A stretch of DNA of 37,761 nt, taken from UMGS1781 sp964389545. Lineage in GTDB: Bacteria > Bacillota > Clostridia > TANB77 > CAG-508. The notes under the pieces are model-generated. The model searched no databases. It worked only from the letters and a program-made list of their open reading frames with translations, and was not told the DNA's origin. The stretch spans positions 1-37,761 of the forward strand of contig CAYMDN010000010.1 of the NCBI GenBank assembly GCA_964389545.1, written 5' to 3'. Position numbers and translations under genes: made by a program. This document shows, piece after piece, positions 24,792-32,528 of this stretch (position 1 is the first letter of the stretch; each line of letters opens with the position of its first letter).

Positions 24792-25217
24792 CTATAATTT
24801 TTTATTTTTGTTATATTCTCGTTGCATTTTTGCTATGGAATTTTTTATTGTTGTTGTTATAGCACCATAGGTTTTATTCTTCTTTACCGCAATTTCTTCT
24901 ATGCTTATTTTCTGATAATATCTCATTTCTATAACATCCTGATTATACTTTTTCAATATTTTCACGAGATTTTCTACCACTTTTATTTTTAGTTCTAAAC
25001 TTTTAATATACCTTCTTTTATCTGATATTTTGTCTTGTCTTTCTATTACTTGGTTTTCTATACTAGATTCAACATAACCTTTTGCTTTGGGCATTCCATC
25101 TAAATTAGCACTTTTTATATCAATGATTTCATTTTCTAGCTCTTGTATTTCCGCTTCTGTTATACTGATTCTAGCTTTATATGTATTGTAATTTTCTAAT
25201 ACTTCTTGAACATTCAT
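24792..25217 (-). CDS. Sigma-like late gene regulator (ArpU/RinA type), 141 aa
   Basis: A helical N-terminus (NVQEVLENYNTYKARISITE) and long coiled coil lead to a C-terminal sigma region-4-like helix-turn-helix: VIEMRYYQKISIEEIAVKKN then TYGAITTTIKNSIAKMQREY. Small proteins of this kind at the end of early operons switch on late gene transcription in Firmicute phages. AGGAGGG is spaced for the ATG at 25217. It is the last gene before the early terminator, with the late genes downstream on the same strand. Confidence 0.75.
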   Translation of the reverse strand: MNVQEVLENYNTYKARISITEAEIQELENEIIDIKSANLDGMPKAKGYVESSIENQVIERQDKISDKRRYIKSLELKIKVVENLVKILKKYNQDVIEMRYYQKISIEEIAVKKNKTYGAITTTIKNSIAKMQREYNKNKKL

Positions 25218-25231
25218 CTTTTGCATCCCTC

Positions 25232-25402
25232 CTATATTTTATAAATAAAGAAAATCAATGCTACACTAATAGTTATTTCAACCATATTAATTATGCTTTT
25301 TGAAATACTATCGTTTTGTTCATTCATTTCTTTTACTATTTTTGATAATGACAATATTCCTAAAAAGAATATAAATATTATTTTTAATATTACCAAAAGC
25401 AT
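25232..25402 (-). CDS. Small membrane protein, 56 aa
   Basis: Two hydrophobic helices (residues 1-19, starting MLLVILKIIFIFFLGILSL, and about 43-55, ITISVALIFFIYK) flank a short polar middle. GAAGGTG lies before the ATG. It ends 15 bases before the late-regulator start. Function is not known; it may act at the membrane in superinfection or lysis control, but nothing in the sequence shows which. Confidence 0.55.
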   Translation of the reverse strand: MLLVILKIIFIFFLGILSLSKIVKEMNEQNDSISKSIINMVEITISVALIFFIYKI

Positions 25403-25523
25403 GATATACACCTTCTTTCCGCTTCTGATTTTTCTATCGTGTTCGTTTCTGATTTTTTTATGTAAAAATAATTTTTAAGTGATTTTTTCCTTACAAATTA
25501 TTATTTCTATCGTTTTTTATTGT

Positions 25524-25970
25524 TTATCGTTTTGTTTTTTGATAGCTTGTCACTATGTTGTAATACCTATAAAATGTATATGGTTCTCTATTGTTTTTTA
25601 CAATTCTGTTTATTTCATTTCGTTGCATTCCTTGACTTTGTAGTAATTTAACGAATTTTTTCTTCGTTATTTTTTTATTGCTTAAGTTACTAGCTAGACT
25701 TTCAGCTATTCCTACCAATGTAGTTGCAAATGATCGTGCTGTTTCTGCTAATGTACCAAAAGCATCTGATAGACTCTTTATAACAGGTTCTAGTGTCTTT
25801 TTTACATCATTTATAGTTTCTTTTATTACCGCTTCTACTTTTAGATATTCTTCTTCATTGATATTTATGGTCTTACTATCAGCATCACAAATCAGTTCAG
25901 TAATATAGCTTGTCCCTATTATTCTTTCTGCTTGTTCTATTGTAATATTTTCATATTTACATTTTTTCAT
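25524..25970 (-). CDS. Hypothetical protein, 148 aa
   Basis: The N-terminal third (MKKCKYENITIEQAERIIGT) is mixed; the middle is amphipathic helix with many Ala and Leu (SLSDAFGTLAETARSFATTL); the end is basic (IVKNNREPYTFYRYYNIVTS). I do not recognise a family. A 14-base overlap with the upstream Cys-rich ORF places it inside the early operon. Confidence 0.65.
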   Translation of the reverse strand: MKKCKYENITIEQAERIIGTSYITELICDADSKTININEEEYLKVEAVIKETINDVKKTLEPVIKSLSDAFGTLAETARSFATTLVGIAESLASNLSNKKITKKKFVKLLQSQGMQRNEINRIVKNNREPYTFYRYYNIVTSYQKTKR

Positions 25971-26100
25971 TTTCCACTCCTATATTCTTACGAATTTCAT
26001 AATTTCTTTTTATCCATTCCTCACAATAGCAACTAGCTCCTTCTGTTCTTTTACAAAATGGATATCTTCCGCAATTTCCACATCGTTTTTTATATTCCAT
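25957..26100 (-). CDS. Small Cys-rich protein, 47 aa
   Basis: MEYKKRCGNCGRYPFCKRTE followed by GASCYCEEWIKRNYEIRKN has five cysteines spaced like a small zinc knuckle (CxxC then CxnCxC). The start lies within the end of the ASCH gene and its stop lies past the next start, typical of packed phage operons. Similar tiny Cys-rich ORFs are common in Clostridia phages. No function is known to me. Confidence 0.6.
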   Translation of the reverse strand: MEYKKRCGNCGRYPFCKRTEGASCYCEEWIKRNYEIRKNIGVENEKM

Positions 26101-26440
26101 AACTATGTACCTCATCTATTTCTACTATTTTTAATACATAATACTTTTCTCCTGCTTTAGCTCCCCATTCAACTTTGCCCTCTCCAATAGTAACAACACA
26201 TTTGCACCAAATCTCTGGCGAAAGTGGACTATAACCATTTCTAAATATAACATCAATAATTTGTTTTCCTAATCTTTCTTCAATAAATGATTTTGCACAC
26301 ATTTCAAATGGAAAACCACATACCGCTCTTCCTATTCTACTATCATAATATGGTTTTATTTCTCTATATTCCTCTTTTTTCTCTCCTGAAGCAATCATTT
26401 CAAACCATTTCCTTTTTATTGGTAATACTAGCATTGACAT
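26090..26440 (-). CDS. ASCH domain protein, 116 aa
   Basis: LPIKRKWFEMIASGEKKEEY followed by YREIKPYYDSRI is the characteristic start of the ASCH (PUA-like) fold. The end has KVEWGAKAGEKYYVLKIVEI. Such small proteins are thought to bind RNA or modified bases. GAGGAGG precedes the ATG. It is an early gene; its target is not known. Confidence 0.8.
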   Translation of the reverse strand: MSMLVLPIKRKWFEMIASGEKKEEYREIKPYYDSRIGRAVCGFPFEMCAKSFIEERLGKQIIDVIFRNGYSPLSPEIWCKCVVTIGEGKVEWGAKAGEKYYVLKIVEIDEVHSYGI

Positions 26441-26442
26441 AT

Positions 26443-26874
26443 CTAATCCTCCTCACTAATGCTAATCGCTTCGCAACTTTTACAGTATTCACATGGCTCA
26501 TCCAAATTAAAGAATGAAAAACCTAAGCATTTTCCTGTATGTCCATCTTCATTAAAGCAATGTTTCTTTTCCTTATTCAAACCGTTTTCTTGACATATTT
26601 TTAATCTTTGAATTTCCTTTTTTAATTGTTTCATTTCAGTTTTTAGACTTACATTTTCTCTAACATAATCCAAAATATCTTTATTTTTAGCATTTTCAAT
26701 AAATGTTAATATTTGTCTTGTAGCAACTTTTAATATATTTACTCTTCCGCCTACAATTATGTAATTATCTAATATGCATCTTTCTAATATTAGTGCTGCA
26801 GACTCTATATCGTTTCCTCTTAGTATATTACTTTTTGCCTCTTCTATTTTTCTTATTTCTTTATTAGATAACAT
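26443..26874 (-). CDS. Hypothetical protein with coiled coil and Cys cluster, 143 aa
   Basis: An N-terminal helical region (NKEIRKIEEAKSNILRGNDI) leads to a coiled coil (LKTEMKQLKKEIQRLKICQ) and then a C-terminal Cys cluster, CEYCKSCEAISIS. The cysteines may bind zinc. Spacing to the neighbours is close (AGGAGG upstream). No family is recognised. Confidence 0.65.
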   Translation of the reverse strand: MLSNKEIRKIEEAKSNILRGNDIESAALILERCILDNYIIVGGRVNILKVATRQILTFIENAKNKDILDYVRENVSLKTEMKQLKKEIQRLKICQENGLNKEKKHCFNEDGHTGKCLGFSFFNLDEPCEYCKSCEAISISEED

Positions 26875-26886
26875 CTCATTCTCCTC

Positions 26887-27906
26887 CTATTGAAAATGTC
26901 CGAATCGTGCTGTTTCTTCATAACATTTATTTTTCAAATCTAGATCTCTTATGATATTCTTTAATTTGCATTCTTCATATAGCTCAGTAGTTGGTTTAAT
27001 GCTTCCCATATCACTATCAATGTAAATTGCTAGTGGTTGTTCAATTCCTATTGCATAACTTAATTGAACCTCACACCATATCAAATTATAATGTTGTAAA
27101 CATTTCTTTGCTATTTCTCTTGCTTTATATGCTCCGCTTCTATCTACTTTTGTTGGATCCTTTCCAGAAAATGCACCACCACCAACATTAGCGAATGATT
27201 GGTATTGATCTACTACAATTTTTCTTCCAGTTAAACCTGCATCCCCTTCAAAGCCTCCTATTTTGAATTTACCTGTTGGATTTATTAAAAACTTTTCTAT
27301 TGAAACTTCGTATTTATCTGCTATTTCACAACACATACCTATAATTATTTTGTCTGTCTCTTCTCTGCATTCTTCAGTATTTTGATAGCAAACTGTGAAT
27401 GTTTTTATTGCTTCTAATTCCATATTATTACTATATATCCCTGTTATTTGTGCTTTTCCATCTGGTAAGAACCTACTATCAATTTTTCTTAGTTCATCAT
27501 ATTTTTTAGATAACTCTTGCAATATTACCATTGCTACTGGTAGCATCTGTTTTGTACTATCACAAGCATATCCAAACATCATGCCATTATCTCCTGCTCC
27601 ATTTACTTCATCATTAGTTCCAAGTGCTATATCTGGACTTTGTTTTCCTATATTGTCTATAATCTCATAGTCAGTAGAATATCCAATATCTTTTAATACT
27701 CTTTTGGTTATGGCTTCTACATCAATATTTGCTTTACTTGTTATTTCTCCTGTTATAAATATTTTTTTCTTTCCTCCTACAGTTTCTATTCCACATCTGC
27801 TGTTTGGATCTTGTCTCAAACATTCATCTAGTATTGCATCACTAATCTGATCACATACTTTATCAGGATGTCCCCTGAATACAATTTCATTGCTATATAA
27901 TTTCAT
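26887..27906 (-). CDS. metK: Phage-encoded S-adenosylmethionine synthetase
   Basis: The enzyme makes SAM from methionine and ATP. It shows GHPDKVCDQISDAILDE, GAGDNGMMFGYACDSTKQ, GGFEGDAGLTGRKIVVDQ and GGGAFSGKDPTKVDRSGAY, all landmarks of the family. It is 339 aa, shorter than the usual 380-400, and ends ARFGHFQ, so it stops near the last conserved stretch. The residue before GHPDK is R and not the common E. GGAGG is placed for the ATG at 27906; an earlier in-frame ATG exists. It probably supports the ParB-methyltransferase or changes host SAM supply during infection. Confidence 0.9.
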   Translation of the reverse strand: MKLYSNEIVFRGHPDKVCDQISDAILDECLRQDPNSRCGIETVGGKKKIFITGEITSKANIDVEAITKRVLKDIGYSTDYEIIDNIGKQSPDIALGTNDEVNGAGDNGMMFGYACDSTKQMLPVAMVILQELSKKYDELRKIDSRFLPDGKAQITGIYSNNMELEAIKTFTVCYQNTEECREETDKIIIGMCCEIADKYEVSIEKFLINPTGKFKIGGFEGDAGLTGRKIVVDQYQSFANVGGGAFSGKDPTKVDRSGAYKAREIAKKCLQHYNLIWCEVQLSYAIGIEQPLAIYIDSDMGSIKPTTELYEECKLKNIIRDLDLKNKCYEETARFGHFQ

Positions 27907-27931
27907 TACTATTACCTCCATATTTTTAATA

Positions 27932-28255
27932 TTAAGCATCTTCTACTTTTCCAAATAATTCTATGCTTTTCTCAACATCTAATTTTCTTACAATTCTCTT
28001 TGCCTCTTCTTCTGTTATAGCTTCTATATATTCTTTTCTATATCCATAGTAAACACTATTGTTTTCTTTGTTTGGCTGTTTTATATGTATAAAATAATTT
28101 CCTTTTTTGGTCTTGTACATATCAACATCTCTCCAGCAGTTTTGTTTATATTCCGTTCCTAAAAGCCACATTGTTTCAGCTACATTTTTTATATAATCAA
28201 ATATTTTGTCTGCTTTTTCTGTATCATATAATTTATTATCTATAATAGATTTCAT
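27932..28255 (-). CDS. Hypothetical protein, 107 aa
   Basis: MKSIIDNKLYDTEKADKIFD is followed by MYKTKKGNYFIHIKQPNKEN and YRKEYIEAITEEEAKRIVRK. The layout (beta hairpin with an aromatic pair, then a helix) is seen in many short phage early proteins of unknown role. GGAGG lies before the ATG. Its end lies before the metK start in the same operon. Confidence 0.65.
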   Translation of the reverse strand: MKSIIDNKLYDTEKADKIFDYIKNVAETMWLLGTEYKQNCWRDVDMYKTKKGNYFIHIKQPNKENNSVYYGYRKEYIEAITEEEAKRIVRKLDVEKSIELFGKVEDA

Positions 28256-28259
28256 TTTT

Positions 28260-28673
28260 CTATTCCTCCATATATTCTAAGAATTCTAATAACTCTTTAT
28301 CATTTTCAAAATATGCTAACCTTGTCACTATATCTATTTTTCCTTTTAGAGTATAATCATTCCATTCGTAATTTTCTTTTATTAGTTGCTTTAGCTTTTC
28401 TGTTCTTATTATTACATGATGTGTTGTAATATTTTCTTCTATTACTGTAAAACCATCAGCAGTTGCTATATAAAATTCACATCCTGTGGTTTTATTATCT
28501 AGTTCTATTTTGTATTTATCGTTTATCTTTTCAACTACTATTCCTGTTATTCCATCAAATTCTGGGTGTATAACTTTAACCTTTTTTCCTATAATATCGA
28601 CATCATAATAGCAACCTTTGCATCCCATTTTTTCAACTCTACAATGTTGCCATTCCTTATCATCACATTTCAC
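28260..28673 (-). CDS. Hypothetical protein, 137 aa
   Basis: The N-terminus has a CxxC near KMGCKGCYYDVD; then a small SH3-like beta region (KKVKVIHPEFDGITGIVVEK) and an acidic helical end (YFENDKELLEFLEYMEE). The start codon is GTG with AAAGGAGG nine bases upstream. No family is recognised. Confidence 0.6.
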   Translation of the reverse strand: MKCDDKEWQHCRVEKMGCKGCYYDVDIIGKKVKVIHPEFDGITGIVVEKINDKYKIELDNKTTGCEFYIATADGFTVIEENITTHHVIIRTEKLKQLIKENYEWNDYTLKGKIDIVTRLAYFENDKELLEFLEYMEE

Positions 28674-28674
28674 T

Positions 28675-29190
28675 TTAGTTTTCCTCCTTTATCTTTCTTT
28701 TTTGTAATTTACCAATTACGGTTACTCTATGACATTTTTTTGCTATTAGATATGAGGTATATCCATCTAACAAATTATAATTTGGATCGATTATTATTTG
28801 TGATTCAAACTTATGATTTTTTCTATAATAATTATATTTTTGTTGCATTTTCTTTGGGTTTGGTTTTGAAAAATGTTCAGGTATTTTTATTTTATCAACT
28901 TCAATTTCAACTGCAGTTTCTTTTAGCAATGCATTTATAATTCCCTCTTGTAATCTAGTGTGTTCTTCTAACATTTCGATTTGATAATCATCTCCATTTA
29001 ATATTTTGAAACTGCAACATTCTATTATTCCTATCAATAGCCATAGTATACCACTCATCCCCCATGCTATATTTTTATTTATTATTGCTGTTACTATATT
29101 TGATATTGCAATTAAAACATCAATTAATATTTTTATTTTTTGCGATTTTGTTAGTCTAGTTGCTTCTTCCCAAGTCCTTATTTCTTCCAT
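28675..29190 (-). CDS. Membrane protein with ParB-like domain, 171 aa
   Basis: Two predicted membrane helices near the N-terminus (around ILIDVLIAISNIVTAI and GMSGILWLLIGIIECC) are followed by a coiled stretch and a C-terminal ParB/sulfiredoxin-like domain, with IPEHFSKPNPKKMQQKYNYY, IIIDPNYNLLDGYTSYLIAK and a basic end. Fusion of membrane helices to a ParB-like fold is unusual. Role unknown. Confidence 0.6.
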   Translation of the reverse strand: MEEIRTWEEATRLTKSQKIKILIDVLIAISNIVTAIINKNIAWGMSGILWLLIGIIECCSFKILNGDDYQIEMLEEHTRLQEGIINALLKETAVEIEVDKIKIPEHFSKPNPKKMQQKYNYYRKNHKFESQIIIDPNYNLLDGYTSYLIAKKCHRVTVIGKLQKRKIKEEN

Positions 29191-29380
29191 TTACATTTCC
29201 TCCTTTATTTTTTCTTTTTATCTGCAGCATAATATATTGTTGCAAATCAATGTTTCTTTTTGTCCTGCAGATATTCAAATCTTGAATTTCATTTTTTAGT
29301 TCTGTTATTTTGTCTTTTAATCTCCTGTTTTCATACATAGCATCATAGTAAAGTTGTTCATAATCTATATCTTTTTCCAT
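29156..29380 (-). CDS. Hypothetical coiled-coil protein, 74 aa
   Basis: MEKDIDYEQLYYDAMYENRR followed by a heptad-like KDKITELKNEIQDLN stretch and a basic tail. It overlaps the next gene by 35 bases. GAAGAGG precedes the ATG. It is of unknown function; probably a small oligomeric early protein. Confidence 0.55.
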   Translation of the reverse strand: MEKDIDYEQLYYDAMYENRRLKDKITELKNEIQDLNICRTKRNIDLQQYIMLQIKRKNKGGNVNGRNKDLGRSN

Positions 29381-29382
29381 TT

Positions 29383-29988
29383 TTACCTCTTCTTTGCTTT
29401 ATTTAATACTTTTGCAATTACTGCTCCAGTCTTTGTGAATTCCGCTTCTTTACTTATCAAATTTCTTTGATTCATAATTAACTCTTCAGCATTAGAAACT
29501 AAAATCAAATTATCTAAATCAAAATTACTATGATTACCATCAGCAAATATTACTTTATGACCTGCAGGTATTTTTCCATGTGCTTGTTCATAAATATATC
29601 GACCTTTTGGCATCCAATTTTTATGTAGTTGTCCATCTTGAACTTTTACTAATGTGGATCCATCTCGTTCATCTATTCTTTCACTGCCTATTGGTCTATG
29701 ATTTGCAGGAATATTCCCTTTCTTAAACATTGTTGCCTTGCATTTTTCATATTGTTCAGGAGTCATGGAACCCTTTTTCCCCTTATTCCATGGAACTAGT
29801 CCTTTTTCAAATCTCCCTCCTACTATTCCGCTTCTAATACCTAATTTGGTCTTTTGATTTGAAATAGCATTCTCACTTACATTTGTATTAAATTTTTCAT
29901 TGAACCTCTGCGTTAGTTCTTTTAGTGTAATGCCCTTTACATTATCAATTAGGAACTGATGCTCTTCAGCTGAATATTTATGCACCAT
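29383..29988 (-). CDS. HNH endonuclease-like protein, 201 aa
   Basis: An N-terminal DNA-binding helix (HKYSAEEHQFLIDNVKGITL) is followed by NUMOD-like stretches (VPWNKGKKGSMTPEQYEKCK, then GNIPANHRPIGSERI) and a compact HNH region, with IYEQAHGKIPAGHKVIFADG and NHSNFDLDNLILVSNAEELI. It looks like a free-standing homing-type or phage HNH protein. The start at 29988 has AGGAG upstream; an ATG at 29997 is also possible. Confidence 0.8.
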   Translation of the reverse strand: MVHKYSAEEHQFLIDNVKGITLKELTQRFNEKFNTNVSENAISNQKTKLGIRSGIVGGRFEKGLVPWNKGKKGSMTPEQYEKCKATMFKKGNIPANHRPIGSERIDERDGSTLVKVQDGQLHKNWMPKGRYIYEQAHGKIPAGHKVIFADGNHSNFDLDNLILVSNAEELIMNQRNLISKEAEFTKTGAVIAKVLNKAKKR

Positions 29989-30232
29989 CTTTCCCATCTC
30001 CTATTTGCAATATGTCTGGTATAGCTTCTTTCTTTCCATATTCATCATAGTGTTTAACTGCTTTTAATGCTAATTCTCCATTGTTTATAATTGTTTGTGC
30101 TATATTAGCCATTGACTTTGCTCTTTCCCTTTCTTCTTGCAATGCTTCTCCTTTTAGACTTTCATCGTTTAATCTTTCTAATTCTTCAAATAAGTGATTA
30201 TTAAGATCTACTAATTTATTTTTCATTTTCAT
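29978..30232 (-). CDS. Hypothetical helical protein, 84 aa
   Basis: MKMKNKLVDLNNHLFEELER and SMANIAQTIINNGELALKAV form two long helices, a common phage early protein. It overlaps the HNH gene at its end and the upstream membrane gene at its start. Role unknown. Confidence 0.65.
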   Translation of the reverse strand: MKMKNKLVDLNNHLFEELERLNDESLKGEALQEERERAKSMANIAQTIINNGELALKAVKHYDEYGKKEAIPDILQIGDGKDGA

Positions 30233-30422
30233 TTCTTCCTTTCATAACTTTTTCCCAAAATTCTGCCATGTTTTCAAAAAACTCAATTATCCCATCTACA
30301 ATAGGTTCTGTAATATCTGTCATAAGTTCTATGTAACCATTTAGAAACCATCCTAAAAAACGCAATATTAAATATATAGGTGTCATTAAAATAACAAAAA
30401 TTATAAATAAAAATCTTCTCAT
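30216..30422 (-). CDS. Small membrane protein, 68 aa
   Basis: One hydrophobic N-terminal helix (FLFIIFVILMTPIYLILRFL) with a second amphipathic part (LTDITEPIVDGIIEFF) and a charged end. AAGGAG is ten bases before the ATG. It sits between two early genes and overlaps both. Function unknown. Confidence 0.55.
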   Translation of the reverse strand: MRRFLFIIFVILMTPIYLILRFLGWFLNGYIELMTDITEPIVDGIIEFFENMAEFWEKVMKGRNENEK

Positions 30423-30832
30423 CTTTTATATTCTCCTTTTTGTATTTGATAACAGGCTTTTCGTAATTCTTTATAAATTTCTTGTGTTGTCCACTTTTTT
30501 CCACCTATTCTAAATTCCATTGGCACTAATTCTTCAATTCCCATATAATCTCCATAATGTCCATAATCCCATCCTATAAACCATCCATCTATTTTTTGAT
30601 TATTTTCAATAGTTATAGAGTCGTTTATATATGTAATTCCTCCATGTACATCTATGTCTACTTTTTGATATATTTCCTCATCATTTTTCCCATATAATTC
30701 ATGATCTTTTGGAATTCTTATATATGCTGTCGGATGTGTTCCTAAATTCATAATGTAATATAACAATCCAAAGCAGAAACCTGTGTCCAATACCTCTATT
30801 TTCATCTGTGATTGATATTTCATTTCTTTCAC
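30419..30832 (-). CDS. Hypothetical protein, 137 aa
   Basis: The sequence has YIMNLGTHPTAYIRIPKDHE and VHGGITYINDSITIENNQKI, then WFIGWDYGHYGDYMGIEELV. Aromatic- and glycine-rich beta sequence ends in a helical tail (TTQEIYKELRKACYQIQ). This type is known only as a phage protein of unknown function. GTG start with AGAGGTG upstream. Confidence 0.65.
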   Translation of the reverse strand: MKEMKYQSQMKIEVLDTGFCFGLLYYIMNLGTHPTAYIRIPKDHELYGKNDEEIYQKVDIDVHGGITYINDSITIENNQKIDGWFIGWDYGHYGDYMGIEELVPMEFRIGGKKWTTQEIYKELRKACYQIQKGEYKR

Positions 30833-30844
30833 TTTATATCACCT

Positions 30845-31255
30845 CTAACATTCTTCTATCTTGATGTAAATTCTTGGTGTTACATCATATTTCTTTTCAA
30901 TTTCTAATTTAGTGACCTGTGTGTCATCATTAAATGCAAACTTATTCATTGCATCTAATACGATTTTTATAATATTATCCGCATCAGGTTTTTTAGTAGG
31001 ACTTATATTCCCCTGCAGCATTTCCGCTTCTTTCTTTTTACTTGTACTTTTAGGAATTCCAAAATAAGCTATAATAGTTACTTTTACTCTTGATTCTATC
31101 GGCTTGAAGTTTGGATAATTCATTAAAAACCATTGTCTTAAAGAATATTCGTAAAGTTTTGTATTTGTTGGCGTATATGCTCTTCCTGTTCGAGTGTTCA
31201 TTCTAGGTCTTGCTTTTCCTACTATGTCACCTATCATTTCAAATTCATATACCAT
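30845..31255 (-). CDS. rusA: RusA-type Holliday junction resolvase, 136 aa
   Basis: MVYEFEMIGDIVGKARPRMN is followed by a basic middle and KKPDADNIIKIVLDAMNKFA then FNDDTQVTKLEIEKKY. The aspartates in KKPDADN and NDDTQV are the metal ligands of RusA. It cuts four-way junctions formed during phage replication. GGGGTGGG lies before the ATG at 31255. Confidence 0.9.
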   Translation of the reverse strand: MVYEFEMIGDIVGKARPRMNTRTGRAYTPTNTKLYEYSLRQWFLMNYPNFKPIESRVKVTIIAYFGIPKSTSKKKEAEMLQGNISPTKKPDADNIIKIVLDAMNKFAFNDDTQVTKLEIEKKYDVTPRIYIKIEEC

Positions 31256-31266
31256 TTTTCCCACCC

Positions 31267-31512
31267 CTATTCTTTTGGCATTTTATATGTAAAACTAAAG
31301 TTTTGTGTCATAAGTTGATTGTACATATCTTGTAAAATTTCATTTGCACGTTCTGCAGTTTTATATTTTCCTAATAGCGTTTTATCATTGCTGTAATATG
31401 CTTTTATTTCATATACAAAATCTTTATAATTTCTTTCTCTTTCCTCTACTTGTATATAATTTAAGTTATCTGTACTAGCAATTGTTTGTTTATTTTGGCT
31501 TAATATCATCAT
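31267..31512 (-). CDS. Hypothetical protein, paralogue of the next gene, 81 aa
   Basis: MMILSQNKQTIASTDNLNYI and LGKYKTAERANEILQDMYNQ match the pattern in the neighbour at 31524 (SQNK, N-x-D-N, LGYYKTKERAREIL, ending YxMPE). The pair came from tandem duplication. Proteins of this type occur in many Firmicute phages without a known role. Confidence 0.65.
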   Translation of the reverse strand: MMILSQNKQTIASTDNLNYIQVEERERNYKDFVYEIKAYYSNDKTLLGKYKTAERANEILQDMYNQLMTQNFSFTYKMPKE

Positions 31513-31523
31513 TTCTATCACCT

Positions 31524-31811
31524 CTACTTTTCTGGCATATAATATACCTTTGGTACATCGTAAAATCTTTGTTGTCCTGTACCTCTATTTTCTGTTCTTA
31601 GAACTCTTTTAAATTCTCTCGCAATTTCTATTAGTATTTCTCTTGCTCTTTCTTTTGTTTTGTAATATCCTAATTCTCTATAATTGTCATCTCTTCCTAC
31701 TATAAATCCTGCAGCTATTAAGTATCCATCTTCTTCGCAATCTGTCATTTCTATATTCATTACATTATCAAAATTTATAATTTCAGTTTTGTTCTGACTT
31801 ACTATTATCAT
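31524..31811 (-). CDS. Hypothetical protein, paralogue of the previous gene, 95 aa
   Basis: MIIVSQNKTEIINFDNVMNI and ELGYYKTKERAREILIEIAR are shared in pattern with the gene at 31267, and both end in Y-x-M-P-E-K or the like. It is a small alpha/beta protein. GAGGAG precedes the ATG. Function unknown. Confidence 0.65.
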   Translation of the reverse strand: MIIVSQNKTEIINFDNVMNIEMTDCEEDGYLIAAGFIVGRDDNYRELGYYKTKERAREILIEIAREFKRVLRTENRGTGQQRFYDVPKVYYMPEK

Positions 31812-32238
31812 TTTTAGTCTCCTCTTCTAATTTTTCTTTCATTTTGCTGATTTTTAGATCTTCCAGTACCCTTGTTTTATATATTCTTGTATCCCAATTT
31901 TCCCTTAATCGTCTTATATTTTTTAATAGGTTTATTAAATCTCCTGTAATTAACTTGTTTGTATATTTATCAGAAAAGCCTTTAATCGTTGCTATAAATT
32001 CTAGTTTATCTTTTATTTCTCTGCGTTCTTTCCTTGTTTTTTGTAATCTAGTAGCAACTTTTGTTAATTCAAAAGCATTCAATTTGCTTAATTCTATTTC
32101 GTGAAGTAAATCATCTTGCTCTAGTTCTTTTGTTCTTAATTGGTTTTTAAGATCCGAATTTACCCTTTCTATATTTGTGAAAAAATAATTCATTTCTTCA
32201 ACAAATTTCTCTATTTCATCTATGTTATCAATTTGCAT
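31783..32238 (-). CDS. Coiled-coil protein, 151 aa
   Basis: MQIDNIDEIEKFVEEMNYFF and then a continuous heptad-type stretch (LRTKELEQDDLLHEIELSKL, TRLQKTRKERREIKDKLEF) with a charged end. GAAGAGGTGG is spaced for the ATG at 32238. It may be a recombination or replication helper, but that is only a guess from the place in the operon. Confidence 0.65.
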   Translation of the reverse strand: MQIDNIDEIEKFVEEMNYFFTNIERVNSDLKNQLRTKELEQDDLLHEIELSKLNAFELTKVATRLQKTRKERREIKDKLEFIATIKGFSDKYTNKLITGDLINLLKNIRRLRENWDTRIYKTRVLEDLKISKMKEKLEEETKNDNSKSEQN

Positions 32239-32521
32239 TTTCCACCTCTTCAAATTCTTTTAATGCTGGTCTTAAACACTTATTGCATAATGCTAATTTT
32301 AGTTCTCCTCTTTTTGTAACTGTATGTGGTATTATTGCAACTCCACCAGCCATTTCTTGTTTTTTCTTTAGAATTTTTATTTCTTCTCCGCAATAATCAC
32401 AAATGTAGTAATCATATAGTTTTTCCTTCTTGTAGTTAATTAGGTGGCTTGCATCTGGTTTTGGCTTCATTTTTTGGTATATTGGTACTGTTGTTCTTCC
32501 TGATAATCCTGCAAATTTCAT
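32228..32521 (-). CDS. Zinc-ribbon-like protein, 97 aa
   Basis: YDYYICDYCGEEIKILKKKQ provides the first Cys pair and KLALCNKCLRPALKEFEE the second, giving a C4 zinc-binding pattern. MKFAGLSGRTTVPIYQKMKP forms a basic N-terminus. GGAGG precedes the ATG. It follows the replication gene. Function unknown; single-strand or nucleic-acid binding is possible. Confidence 0.65.
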   Translation of the reverse strand: MKFAGLSGRTTVPIYQKMKPKPDASHLINYKKEKLYDYYICDYCGEEIKILKKKQEMAGGVAIIPHTVTKRGELKLALCNKCLRPALKEFEEVENAN

Positions 32522-32528
32522 TATTTCT

